From positions 29,208-93,207 of the forward strand of contig JANBRJ010000067.1 in NCBI GenBank assembly GCA_027577595.1: a DNA stretch of 64,000 nucleotides, read 5' to 3'. Below the pieces are notes generated by a model. It was not told the DNA's origin. It worked only from the letters and a program-made list of their open reading frames with translations, and did no database searches. The stretch comes from Coemansia sp. RSA 487 (lineage: Eukaryota > Kickxellomycota > Kickxellomycetes > Kickxellales > Kickxellaceae). Below are positions 54,600-63,675 of this stretch, piece by piece. A program made the position numbers and the translations under genes. Numbering within the stretch: the stretch's first letter is position 1; each line of letters starts with the position of its first letter.

Positions 54600-55571
54600 T
54601 TAGCTGTAACTGAATACTGGAGTGTGGTACACTGTTTCCGTAACAATGACCACATTGTTGCTCTTGTTGCTAAGATCTGCTTCCAATTCCTTTGCACCGT
54701 TACCTGAAGAAGAAGTTGCTGTGCCAGTCAAGTACGCTTGCGTCAACCCGGTGGTTGCAGCAATAAACTCAATGTAGTAATGCGGGTGAATAAAGTAGCG
54801 CACGCCATCGTCGCTATTACATGCGCCGCCGTTTGGTATTACCGAAAAGCTGACAGAGCCAGCCAAATACTGAGTACTTCCCTGGCTGATGACGACACTG
54901 GTGCCCGAGTCGCCAACGCAGGTGGACTGGCCCGGAGTTAGCTTTGTCAGTGTGCACAGCTGCGGGCCATTCTGGCTCTGGAATTCTGAATTCGACGCCT
55001 TGCACGTGGCCACATCGCCAGTAGTCACCACGACGCCCTGCAGAATCTGCGAAAGCGAGTCAGCTTGCGTGATGCCCCAGCCCATAGCCATCAGGTTCTG
55101 GCCAGCGTCAATGGCGCCGGCGTATATGGGAACGCGCGCTGTGTTGGTCGAAAGGCTGATGGTCTTGATCTTGACCAGCGCCAAATCGTATGCCAAATCC
55201 ATCTTTCCATTTATTAGGAACTTTGGATGTGCTGTGACTTTAAGCGTTGTGGCTTTGGTTTGCTTTGACGAATCCTGGCTGCCGTAGCTAATGGTGATGT
55301 TGGATGCAGGCAAGTACTTGCCTCCGCTGATTACGCAGTGCCCTGCTGTGAGAACGTAGTCTGGCGATATGATGGTCCCGCCACATACGCTCATTCCTGT
55401 TGCTCCATACCTGTTTGTCAGATACACTGCGTATGGAGCAAATGCATTTGGCATGTAGAATCCGTTGACTATCCGCTTGGATACGCTGTCCTGTGGAATG
55501 GCAAGCCCCGTCGCTGCCTGCAGCGCATAGACCAAGCCCACAATGGATGCAAGAAATAGCTTTATGCTCAT
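54600..55571 (-). CDS. Secreted chymotrypsin-family serine protease 1
   Basis: 323 aa. Signal peptide ~1-23, short propeptide ending SKR, activation site RIVNGF (33-38). Catalytic triad His78 (TAGHCV), Asp129 (YDLALVKI) and Ser222 (CVGDSGTS). The usual GDSGGP is GDSGTS. The residue six before the serine (trypsin position 189) is Ser, so a chymotrypsin-like rather than Arg/Lys preference is suggested (inference). A ~50-residue C-terminal extension is Ser/Gly/Asn-rich with a final ETVYHTPVFSYS. First of four tandem paralogs on the same strand to 59.8 kb. The KR before IVNG suggests a kexin-like maturation site. Confidence 0.92.
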   Translation of the reverse strand: MSIKLFLASIVGLVYALQAATGLAIPQDSVSKRIVNGFYMPNAFAPYAVYLTNRYGATGMSVCGGTIISPDYVLTAGHCVISGGKYLPASNITISYGSQDSSKQTKATTLKVTAHPKFLINGKMDLAYDLALVKIKTISLSTNTARVPIYAGAIDAGQNLMAMGWGITQADSLSQILQGVVVTTGDVATCKASNSEFQSQNGPQLCTLTKLTPGQSTCVGDSGTSVVISQGSTQYLAGSVSFSVIPNGGACNSDDGVRYFIHPHYYIEFIAATTGLTQAYLTGTATSSSGNGAKELEADLSNKSNNVVIVTETVYHTPVFSYS

Positions 55572-56211
55572 TTTTTGTAATGTGTAAGTATTAAAAGTTT
55601 TTTGTTAGCACACGGTAAAAAATATAATTTGGATGGGAAGAGGTTATCTGAGTGGGGGAGAATGATGCAAATGCAATGGAGAGAAAATAAGCTAAAGATT
55701 TGTACTTTTTTCTTACCCACTGAATAAAAACCCTGAATGGGCTGTTGCCGCCAAAAAGATACACGAGGAGTGAATGAACATTGTATTTGGTATGTTGTAG
55801 AAAGAAACCATTCTTTCTCATTGTTTCAATGATCTAGAAGAAAAAACACATTGCATCTTAACTTTTTCCCTCTGCATGCGTCTTTATGAAATAACAAAAA
55901 TCGAATACCAGGCAAGCCTCCGCTGCGTAAAATAAAAAAGCCATACGTCATAGCTCGCTTTTTATTATCATTGGGTTAAAAGCGGCACAATGAAAAGGGA
56001 ATAAGAAATTGGTTCACTATACTTGCGATATTTATTTTGCCTTTGTGCTATTAATTCAGTGTGCATAATGAGCAAAAAGAAAAAGCTCTTTTTGTAACAT
56101 TTTAACGCTTTCTATAATAATGTCAGAAAAAATGTTCATTCCTTCTCACCCCCCCTTATACAAAAAAAGGACGAAACAGACACTGCAATGTCTTGATTTC
56201 CAATTACCGCA
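55572..56211. other. Intergenic region between protease genes 1 and 2
   Basis: AT-rich, no gene seen. Contains polypyrimidine and C8-type runs near 56150 close to the 3' end of protease gene 2. Confidence 0.35.
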
Positions 56212-57165
56212 TTAGTAGGTTGGCAAAATTGTAGGTGTAATCATAACAGTCTTTGTCACAACCACTAGATCTGATTCCGAATCACTGCACGTTGCAGAAC
56301 CCGTATCTGTCAGGTACGCCTTGGTTAGCCCAGTCGTTGATGTAATGAAATCCAAGTACTCGAACGGCCGCAAAAAGAAGCTAGCTTTTGTCAGGGTGCC
56401 TCCGCAATTGGTGCTGATATGGCTGACCATGTAACTAGCAATCCCTGCAAGAGTCTGCACGCCCGAATTGTCATCGCTAGGCATTACCAACGCTGCACCC
56501 GAATCGCCCAAAGATATAGTTTCGCCTGGCGTCAGTCTGTTGAGAACGCAGATATCGGCCCCATTGTGGCTGACAAATTCCTTGCCATACGTTTTGCATT
56601 CGCTGAGTCCGCCTGTTATTTGGAGAACTCCGCGTAGATTTTCGGACAGCTTGCCACTCTCGGTTGTCCCCCACCCTGTGGCCATCACGTATTCCCCGGG
56701 AGCTACCGACCCTGTGTAAAGCGGAATCCTCTGTGTTGTACTATTTAGCTTTAACGTGGGGATTTCAAGAAGCGCCAAATCATACGCCAAGTTTGTTGTC
56801 CCGTCCTTTTGCACGAAACTGGGGTGTAGCACAACACGCGATGGCTTCGTCTGTATTTGCGACTCGACGTCCTGGCTATTGTATCCGATAGTGATATTCT
56901 TGATTGCGCCCGCTTTGCCGCCGCTCTCAACGCAGTGTGCCGCAGTCGCTATGTATTTGTCTGAAATGATGGACCCGCCACACACAAGATACACATTCTT
57001 ATCTAGCTCCATTTCTATGTACACTGCGTACGGTGCATAGTCTTCGGACATTTGGAACCCATTGATGACACGCTTTCCAACCTGGCCAGTTGTGCAGCCT
57101 GCATCAACAACACAGCAGTGTACGAGGATTGTGAATAGAATAAAAAGGCAATTTAAAATGTGCAT
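56212..57165 (-). CDS. Secreted chymotrypsin-family serine protease 2 (lacking the usual Cys near the active site)
   Basis: 317 aa. Signal peptide ~1-22, KR then VINGF (33-37). Triad His77 (TAAHCV), Asp129 (YDLALLEI), Ser222 (SLGDSGAA). Unlike its three paralogs, which have STC(V/G)GDSG, here the residues before are TISLGDSG, so the cysteine equivalent to chymotrypsin Cys191 is Ser; the S1-position residue is Thr. The disulfide that normally shapes the S1 pocket is therefore probably missing. C-terminal extension ends VMITPTILPTY. Otherwise intact and likely secreted; activity and specificity may differ. Confidence 0.9.
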   Translation of the reverse strand: MHILNCLFILFTILVHCCVVDAGCTTGQVGKRVINGFQMSEDYAPYAVYIEMELDKNVYLVCGGSIISDKYIATAAHCVESGGKAGAIKNITIGYNSQDVESQIQTKPSRVVLHPSFVQKDGTTNLAYDLALLEIPTLKLNSTTQRIPLYTGSVAPGEYVMATGWGTTESGKLSENLRGVLQITGGLSECKTYGKEFVSHNGADICVLNRLTPGETISLGDSGAALVMPSDDNSGVQTLAGIASYMVSHISTNCGGTLTKASFFLRPFEYLDFITSTTGLTKAYLTDTGSATCSDSESDLVVVTKTVMITPTILPTY

Positions 57166-57415
57166 TATATTATTATCATCGAGAGAATAAAGGTATGAAA
57201 AGTGTGGAATAAAAGTTAAGGATGTTGGAAATCACCGCATATTCATTATGATGATAATTGTGTTTTGCAAATCCTTTAAATATACATTCTTTGCCGGTGG
57301 ACAAATTCAACCACAATAATAGAAGCCAGTATTGCCGCTCCTTTGCTAATTGGAAATCGTTTGCCAAAAATACACAACGCATAGAACAAAATTATATCCG
57401 TTTTTGTCAACCAGT

Positions 57416-58348
57416 TCAATATGTAAAAGTCGGAATGGTATAAACGGTCTTTGTAACAACCATTGCATTGTTCGATTTTTCCGTAGCTGCTCCCCCTGTC
57501 AAATAATCTCTAGAGAGCTTGGTAGTGTTGATAATAAAATCTATATAATGGTATGGGTGCAAAAAGAACCGCAACCCATTGCTGTCTCCACAGCTACTAT
57601 TTGAGGGACGTATAGCCACACTAACCATTCCTACCAGCATTGGCGTATTGCCATTGCCAATAACGACACTTGATCCTGAATCTCCGCCGCATGTGCTCAT
57701 ATTGGGCGTCAGTTTTATAAGAGCACATACTTGGGCTCCATTATTATCGCCAACTTTGGAATTAGCACCCCAGCAGCTTTTTTTGTCTCCAGTTTTTAAT
57801 ACAACGCCGCGCAGTTGGCTGGACAGGCCACCACTCTCGATGCCACCCCACCCAATTGCCATTATATCCTGATTTGCCCCAATTTTGCCTGGGTAAATAG
57901 GAATGCGCTGTGTATTCTGTCCAAATGTGAGTTTTGGAATCTTGAGAATGGCCATATCATAGGTAGTGTCGGTACCAGTTTTAGTTATATATCCTGAAAG
58001 CACATGCACTTCCAGTGCTTTGACTCTTGCTTGTTTTGCTTTATCCATATTGTTGTAGTTTGCAGTTATGCTGGAGCTTGCGCGCACTTTTCCATCAGCT
58101 ACAACGCAATGCGCAGCCGTGATAACGTACTCGGGTGAAATAATGGAGCCGCCGCATACTGTGATGCTGCCGCCTCCGTTGGCCATTTGCAGGAATACAG
58201 CATATGGTGCAAACCCGCTAGCTACAAGAAATCCGCCTACTATTCTTTTGGACATCTCTGTCGTGGGAAGAGCAATAGAAGGTGATGCTGCCAGCAGCAT
58301 ACTAGCCATTATAATGAGCAAAGCAAAGCCATTTGTATTTACAAGCAT
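57416..58348 (-). CDS. Secreted chymotrypsin-family serine protease 3
   Basis: 310 aa. Signal peptide ~1-26, propeptide ending SKR, then IVGGF (36-40), the classical IVGG start. Triad His80 (TAAHCV), Asp131 (YDMAILKI), Ser224 (TCGGDSGSS); residue at the 189 position is Ser (STCGGDSG). Ends VVTKTVYTIPTFTY; the shared C-terminal tail (VxVTKTVxxxP) recurs in all four paralogs and is not part of the catalytic domain. Intact; secreted. Confidence 0.92.
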   Translation of the reverse strand: MLVNTNGFALLIIMASMLLAASPSIALPTTEMSKRIVGGFLVASGFAPYAVFLQMANGGGSITVCGGSIISPEYVITAAHCVVADGKVRASSSITANYNNMDKAKQARVKALEVHVLSGYITKTGTDTTYDMAILKIPKLTFGQNTQRIPIYPGKIGANQDIMAIGWGGIESGGLSSQLRGVVLKTGDKKSCWGANSKVGDNNGAQVCALIKLTPNMSTCGGDSGSSVVIGNGNTPMLVGMVSVAIRPSNSSCGDSNGLRFFLHPYHYIDFIINTTKLSRDYLTGGAATEKSNNAMVVTKTVYTIPTFTY

Positions 58349-58776
58349 TGTGAGTAAAGTAATGAAATTCAGCGGACGATTTGTAAGAAATGTTGAAGTA
58401 GCTGAAAGATTATGCCAAGGGGACGTAAGACGGGCTATTTTAACCTTTTCAAGTCATTAGACATTATTATCTACGACTACGCTTGACGAGCTGGGAAAAA
58501 AAAGAATGTGCTGTATCCTATTTTGTTCACAAACTATCCGAGCTCATTGCAAGTTGGTCAAGAAACATTTTTGGATGTAGAAAATGCTAATGCAATACTC
58601 TGAAACCGTTATCGTCATTCATTATACTCGAAATAAACCTGAATAGAGCTATAAAGGCGAATCCAGTCCAGCTGGACTTTTTAACAAATTTATTTACTTT
58701 GTATCAAATGGGAAAGGAAAAATAGAATACAAGATATTGTAGAATATTCCTAATAGGAATGGTACATGCGTATTTT
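58349..58776. other. Intergenic region between protease genes 3 and 4
   Basis: No gene seen; promoter of protease 3 (adjacent at the right side of that gene) and 3' end of protease 4. Confidence 0.35.
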
Positions 58777-59826
58777 CTAGTAAGCAGGTAAAGCTGGCAA
58801 ATGGGAAGGTGTTTGGAGAACAATCTTTGTAATCATGACGACGGTAGAAGTTTTGGTACTGCTGGTATGTGAACCAGAGCTGACTAAATCCTTGTTGATG
58901 CTACTTTCCATGTCAGACACGACTGAGCTGCTATCATCAGCATTGTCGTTGGTACCAGCAACGGCACTTGACTCATCTGTCAGGTATGCCTTTGTCAATC
59001 CAGTACTCGTTGTAATAAAGTCAATATGGTAGTACGGATTGACATAGAAATGCCCCGACGTAGAAACACCACAGCTTCCACCACTTGGGTACACGGCAAT
59101 ACTGTCCAGCCCGACAAACATCTGCTTCTTGTTCTTACTTATAACAACGCTTGTCCCCGAATCGCCGCCGCAAGTGCTGTGATTGGGAGTCAACTTTCCC
59201 AACGTGCAGACCTGCGGCCCATCATTTGACTCAAAACCAGAGTTCAGCTTGTTGCAATCGGCTTGGTCGCCAGTTATAACTATGACGCCTCTGAGTATGT
59301 TGTTGTAAATGGCAGTATCCTCGGTGCCGCCCCACCCTGTGGCCATCAGCGACTGGTTGGGCCCGATGTTGCCAGAGAAAATAGGGATACGCTGCGTGTT
59401 GGCGTTGAATGTGAGCTTGGGAATTTGAAGAACGGCAATATCATAATTGCTGTTTCTGTCTTTTCCATTGGCATACTTGGGATGCACGGTGACTTTGGTG
59501 GTGCTGACGCTTTTTTGCTTGTCCTTGTCTGGGCTTCCATACCCGATGCTAATGTTGGCGCTTGGCATTCCCTTTCCGTCACTATCGATTACGCAGTGTG
59601 CAGCGGTGACAATGTGCTGGTCGGAAACGATGGTGCCGCCGCAAACAAACCATCCGTCGTCGCTCTTTTTCAGCAAAGATACTACATATGGTGCAAACAC
59701 CTGCGGCATCAGAAACCCGTTGATGATTCGTTTGTTTAGTTCGTTGGCTGTGCTGTGCGGGATAACCAGCCCCGACACCAAATGGAAAAGAAATACACTT
59801 GCAATATACACGGGTTTGATGTACAT
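58777..59826 (-). CDS. Secreted chymotrypsin-family serine protease 4
   Basis: 349 aa. Signal peptide ~1-20, propeptide with NKR, then IINGF (34-38). Triad His77 (TAAHCV), Asp129 (YDIAVLQI), Ser223 (TCGGDSGTS); 189-position residue Ser. Longest of the four because of a Ser/Thr/Asp-rich tail (~280-335, DDSSSVVSDMESS) before the shared end VMITKIVLQTP. Intact. The tail might be glycosylated or wall-associated (inference). Confidence 0.92.
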   Translation of the reverse strand: MYIKPVYIASVFLFHLVSGLVIPHSTANELNKRIINGFLMPQVFAPYVVSLLKKSDDGWFVCGGTIVSDQHIVTAAHCVIDSDGKGMPSANISIGYGSPDKDKQKSVSTTKVTVHPKYANGKDRNSNYDIAVLQIPKLTFNANTQRIPIFSGNIGPNQSLMATGWGGTEDTAIYNNILRGVIVITGDQADCNKLNSGFESNDGPQVCTLGKLTPNHSTCGGDSGTSVVISKNKKQMFVGLDSIAVYPSGGSCGVSTSGHFYVNPYYHIDFITTSTGLTKAYLTDESSAVAGTNDNADDSSSVVSDMESSINKDLVSSGSHTSSTKTSTVVMITKIVLQTPSHLPALPAY

Positions 59827-60474
59827 TGTTTTAAAACCCGGGTCTACGAAGATTAGTGAGAATAAAAATACCGTGTAATAGGAAAGTAAAGAGTATAACT
59901 AGGAAAATATGGATAATTGGACCAAATATAAAAGGTAGAAAAAAAGCTCTGGTGGTTGCTCTTTATTTTATATTTTCTTCGGATGGGAAATTTGGATGTA
60001 TAAACTAATTCTAACACTTTCCAGTGTTCACCTGAGCATATCCGTATATCCGTAATAAGACCGTGTTAAATGCGTGCAAACTTATTTTAATTCCAGTGCA
60101 TCCTTTGCTGTAAAGGCTGAACTTTGATTTGGAAAAATAAGATTTTTGCCATATACAATGGATGCACAAGAGCCTTCCTTTATTTAATAAACAAAAGGAA
60201 ACAACCATCCCAGCTGGTTGCTTTGAGGGTAAAGTGATCTCTTTTTGTTTAGGCTTATTCTGCCATTTGCCGCTATTACTGTGCGCAAAAGGGCAAAGGA
60301 GAAATATTTTCTTTGCGCTAAAGTATGACTTTCTTTTCTTTTTTTCTTGGCTTTGTATTTATAACACTCAATCAAAGAATAACAGGAGTCATTTATTTAT
60401 ATCAGCAGTCAACTATCTAAAATAGGTATAAAAGAATCCACCAGCCTTTAGTGCAATAGTGGTCTAATTTAGAC
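59827..60474. other. Intergenic region
   Basis: AT-rich region between protease gene 4 and the reductase relic. No gene recognised. Confidence 0.35.
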
Positions 60475-60710
60475 TCAGTCACTGGAGTCGACTACAAGCA
60501 CATGATGCTTGTATTTAGCCTTGAGCGTGATGGGTGAAAACAGCCTGGAGAGTCGGCTTTTCCTTGTCAAACGAGTAAGTAGGGGTATTTGAAGAAAAAG
60601 CGCCATAATAAATACACGGCAAGAAACTGATGCCCTTGCATTGCTGTTGGAAGTAGTTCAAAATTGAGTCAAGCTACTTTCTCTTGAGACGGGGCCAGAG
60701 TATATGTAAA
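60475..60710 (-). pseudogene. Relic of a second class II ribonucleotide reductase gene (3' end)
   Basis: Leftward translation from ~60710 gives GPVSRESSL, a frameshift, LNYFQQQCKGISFLPC then YYGAF, another frameshift, and KAKYKHHVLVVDSSD-stop at 60475-60477. This aligns with the C-terminal part of the adjacent intact enzyme (DPCSEGNQL, LDYFQYQLKGVSFLPR, NGAF, RKCKLHTLIDGSE). It lacks the final cysteine pair. Only ~75 codons remain, directly downstream of the intact gene in the same orientation, so a tandem duplicate has decayed. Confidence 0.7.
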
Positions 60711-60979
60711 TCATGAGTGTGCTGCATTGCCATGTCAGCGGGCTATCCTATTCCATTTCTTTGGTAATTGCGTGTGGGACTCGTATGTAAACAGCTGGCG
60801 CAAATCCATTCAAATATATGGGAATATTGTTGATCTCCTGCTGTTACAAATACATACTTTTACTCTATGCTAAAGAGCTGAAGCTCAATTCCTACTCTTT
60901 CGTTAGTTAGCTTTACACACACGATACCCACACACAAAAAGTAGAAATAGAGATATCAAGAAACTTTTTAAAATAAGGA

Positions 60980-63262
60980 CTAGAGAACACATCTGTCACT
61001 AGTGCAATAGCGTTCCGGTTCGGGATCTGTATTTTCCGAGCCATCAATAAGCGTGTGGAGTTTACATTTTCTCTCTGGCATGATGCATGCGACCATCTGA
61101 CGGTACTTTGCCTCGTCAATCGCTTCGTAGGGCATTTGTGGGAAAGCTCCATTATCTATACGAGGTAAGAAACTTACACCCTTGAGCTGGTACTGGAAAT
61201 AATCTAACGCCGAGCCGAGCTGATTCCCTTCAGAGCAGGGGTCAAATGTCACTGTGCAAGATACTTGGTTATCAGACCACACACGCTGCAACAGAGCGGC
61301 AAGTGACAGTTGCTCCCATATCGATACATCCTTCAGTCCTCGCACACCCTCGCCATGATCGATAGGAAACTCAACAACCACAGACGATTTATCTACGACA
61401 TCTTCCTCGATATGGTACCCCGAGTCACGCAACGCTGGTAGTAGATCCGAGCGCTTCGACACACGTACACGTCGAATACAGAAGCGCGACTCGGGGTAGT
61501 GCATCCCAGGCGTGGCGCCGGCCAGTAGCGACACAGTACCAGAGGGTTTGACAGTGGTTGTTTTGACAGAAGTAGCGACGCACAGTTCTTCAGATACACG
61601 AGAGTCTATTTTTTGCACAACTTGGTATGCAGTATCCAGCCACCGGTGCAACTCACCAACACCTCTGTGTGTGAGAAACTGTGCAATACCTGAAACGCTT
61701 GTACCGATACGGCGGTTGCGCAACATCACAGAATTTGTATCGGGCCAATGCGTTGGTAGCAAAGTAACTGTTTTGGCATACAGATAGGCGCTCTCCAGCG
61801 TCTCCAAGTACTCGTCCAGCGTTGCATGGTTGAACGGGAATGTCTCTACCAAGCAGCACAGTTCATACGATTCAAGCCCTTGCTCGTTGCAAGGGTTAGC
61901 TCCCTCGAGCCGCGTGTCCCTGTGGTTCGGTTCACCCATGCGCCCGAACCGCCTTGCATTGTCCATCCACTGGAACCCAGGCTCGCCGTTGGCTGCAACT
62001 CGTTTGCAAATGTCAGTGTAGTCCATTCCAAGGCGCGCGAAAACAGAGTTATTGCTTGTCCACCCAAACGCCATACGGTGCGGGTTCTTGTCGTAGCTCT
62101 TCAAGTCTACATACTCTGCGTCTTCGGGATCCCCAAAGGCGATCTCGGCGGTTCGTCGCACATTCCCAGAAACCACACACTTGCCAACGAGGTTCATCAG
62201 ATCAACGATTGACGTCACCGACAAGGGTTTAGTCGCATTGCGTTGCAGTGTGGAGCGGATTGCAGCATGTAGCTCGGCAAGTGGTTTGGGGCCACTAGCC
62301 ATGCCGCCAAACCCACGGATGGGCTGGCCTGCGGGCCGCACCGCGCCGTAGTCAAAGGCGTAATGAACCTTGTTATCGTTGGTCGGATCCAAGTACGAGT
62401 TTATAAGTAAGCGCACAGACTCTACCCAGCCTTCGCGCGAATCAGGGATACGATATACCGTTGGTTTCTTGCTAGTCGATGCAAGGTCATTTACTAGTAT
62501 GCTACAGTCTCTGGCCACCTGCGTGCCTCGTGTATCGAAGCCGACGCCGACGCCAAGCATCGCAGCGTCCATAAGGAAAGCAAACGGCTTGGCTGGATTG
62601 CTTTGCTGCGTCTTATCCCACATTGCACGTGTGCTAACAAAAGCACAGTTGTTGAGAGCGGCATACAATCTGCGCTCCTCAGTTAATGCACTGCCCATGG
62701 CCCACAGCCCTCTTCCTGGTGGCAAAAACTTCATCGAATAGATCTTGTCGTACATCGTCTGAGCCCTCATTTGCGCCTCCTGCGCATCCCACGGCAGCTG
62801 CTGCTGGCGCTTCCACTCGTGTAGCCGCCGGAACGTCCCGTTGACTACGCGCTCAACAGTCTCGTGCCACCGCTCTCTCGCACCATCCGCTTTGAGCCTC
62901 GCATACGTTCTGAGATAGACTATGTCGCCCAGCCCGTTGAATCCAAACGGTGGTGTGCGATGAGCGTAGCCGCCGACAAAGTCGCTATTAAGTGAAAATA
63001 AAGCCGTTTGCTGTGTGTTGCTTGTTTCCATAGCTCCCATGTTTGTAGGCCCTGTTGCGGTAGAGAATGCATGCATCAGAGTGGAGGATGGCTGTGTAGC
63101 TGCCTTTTTATATGTCGCTGCTGTTCTTGTAGTCCTGTGCAAAACTGCTGGTGTTGGCTTTGAAACCAAGTACAGAGCCGATGCTGTTCGTGCCGCCTGT
63201 TGCTGCTGTGAAACACGCAAATTGCAGCAAATGCGATGGCTGCGTATACAAGCTGTGAGCAT
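60980..63262 (-). CDS. rtpR: Adenosylcobalamin-dependent (class II) ribonucleoside-triphosphate reductase
   Basis: 760 aa. Reduces ribonucleotides to deoxyribonucleotides using coenzyme B12. All functional residues of the monomeric Lactobacillus-type enzyme align: Cys206 (ALNNCAFVST, pair partner), Asn456-Pro-Cys458-Asn-Glu460 (thiyl Cys and Glu), Cys469, and the C-terminal shuttle pair Cys753/Cys758 (CTSDRC). Also present: PPGRGLWAMG, GVGVGFD, VKPSGTVSLL and a B12-type middle region. Spacing Cys458-Cys469 and Cys753-Cys758 equals that of the reference enzyme (408-419, 731-736). Residues 1-78 contain no Asp/Glu and nine Arg/Lys, a mitochondrial-presequence-like leader; a shorter protein starting at Met75 or Met78 is the alternative. 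A decayed copy of its 3' end lies downstream. Confidence 0.95.
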   Translation of the reverse strand: MLTACIRSHRICCNLRVSQQQQAARTASALYLVSKPTPAVLHRTTRTAATYKKAATQPSSTLMHAFSTATGPTNMGAMETSNTQQTALFSLNSDFVGGYAHRTPPFGFNGLGDIVYLRTYARLKADGARERWHETVERVVNGTFRRLHEWKRQQQLPWDAQEAQMRAQTMYDKIYSMKFLPPGRGLWAMGSALTEERRLYAALNNCAFVSTRAMWDKTQQSNPAKPFAFLMDAAMLGVGVGFDTRGTQVARDCSILVNDLASTSKKPTVYRIPDSREGWVESVRLLINSYLDPTNDNKVHYAFDYGAVRPAGQPIRGFGGMASGPKPLAELHAAIRSTLQRNATKPLSVTSIVDLMNLVGKCVVSGNVRRTAEIAFGDPEDAEYVDLKSYDKNPHRMAFGWTSNNSVFARLGMDYTDICKRVAANGEPGFQWMDNARRFGRMGEPNHRDTRLEGANPCNEQGLESYELCCLVETFPFNHATLDEYLETLESAYLYAKTVTLLPTHWPDTNSVMLRNRRIGTSVSGIAQFLTHRGVGELHRWLDTAYQVVQKIDSRVSEELCVATSVKTTTVKPSGTVSLLAGATPGMHYPESRFCIRRVRVSKRSDLLPALRDSGYHIEEDVVDKSSVVVEFPIDHGEGVRGLKDVSIWEQLSLAALLQRVWSDNQVSCTVTFDPCSEGNQLGSALDYFQYQLKGVSFLPRIDNGAFPQMPYEAIDEAKYRQMVACIMPERKCKLHTLIDGSENTDPEPERYCTSDRCVL

Positions 63263-63477
63263 GTATATGTATATTAATATTGGTAGTATTAATAATAAGT
63301 GGGAAAGCAGAAAAAGAGAATTGAAAAAGCGAATGCTCGTTTCCGCAGTCTTTTCTTATAATAACCAACTTAAGTTTGTGATTGGCTTGCCTGTGGAAAA
63401 ATTTCACATTGTAATCAATTTTGTGCCAATCTTGCTGAATATTTCGCTGTTATTTGGCTGTCTAGAAGTTGGTGTTA

Positions 63478-63675
63478 TATCTATATCTGTGCTTGGAAGC
63501 AAGGGGCGCAAGCTGGGCTTTGTGGAGAAAACTGTTCGCTGCTACACGCTTATTATTTCACACTAAAATGGATTGATTGGCTGCTTGGTCTCTGTCTGTG
63601 CTTTCAATGTGGTTAGTTAACACTGATCTTCATGATACCTAACAATCTGGAGAAATACCACAAACTAAATAACCT
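63478..63675. mobile_element. Interior fragment of the Tc1/mariner-like element (copy D)
   Basis: About 190 bp nearly matching the interior of copy A (GCTTGGAAGCAAG.GGCGCA, GTGGAGAAAACTGTTCGCTG, TTTCACACTAAAATGGATTG, ATACCTAACAATCTGGAGAA). The inverted ends are missing or too diverged to see. Lies close upstream of the reductase gene (within ~220 bp of its ATG). Confidence 0.65.
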
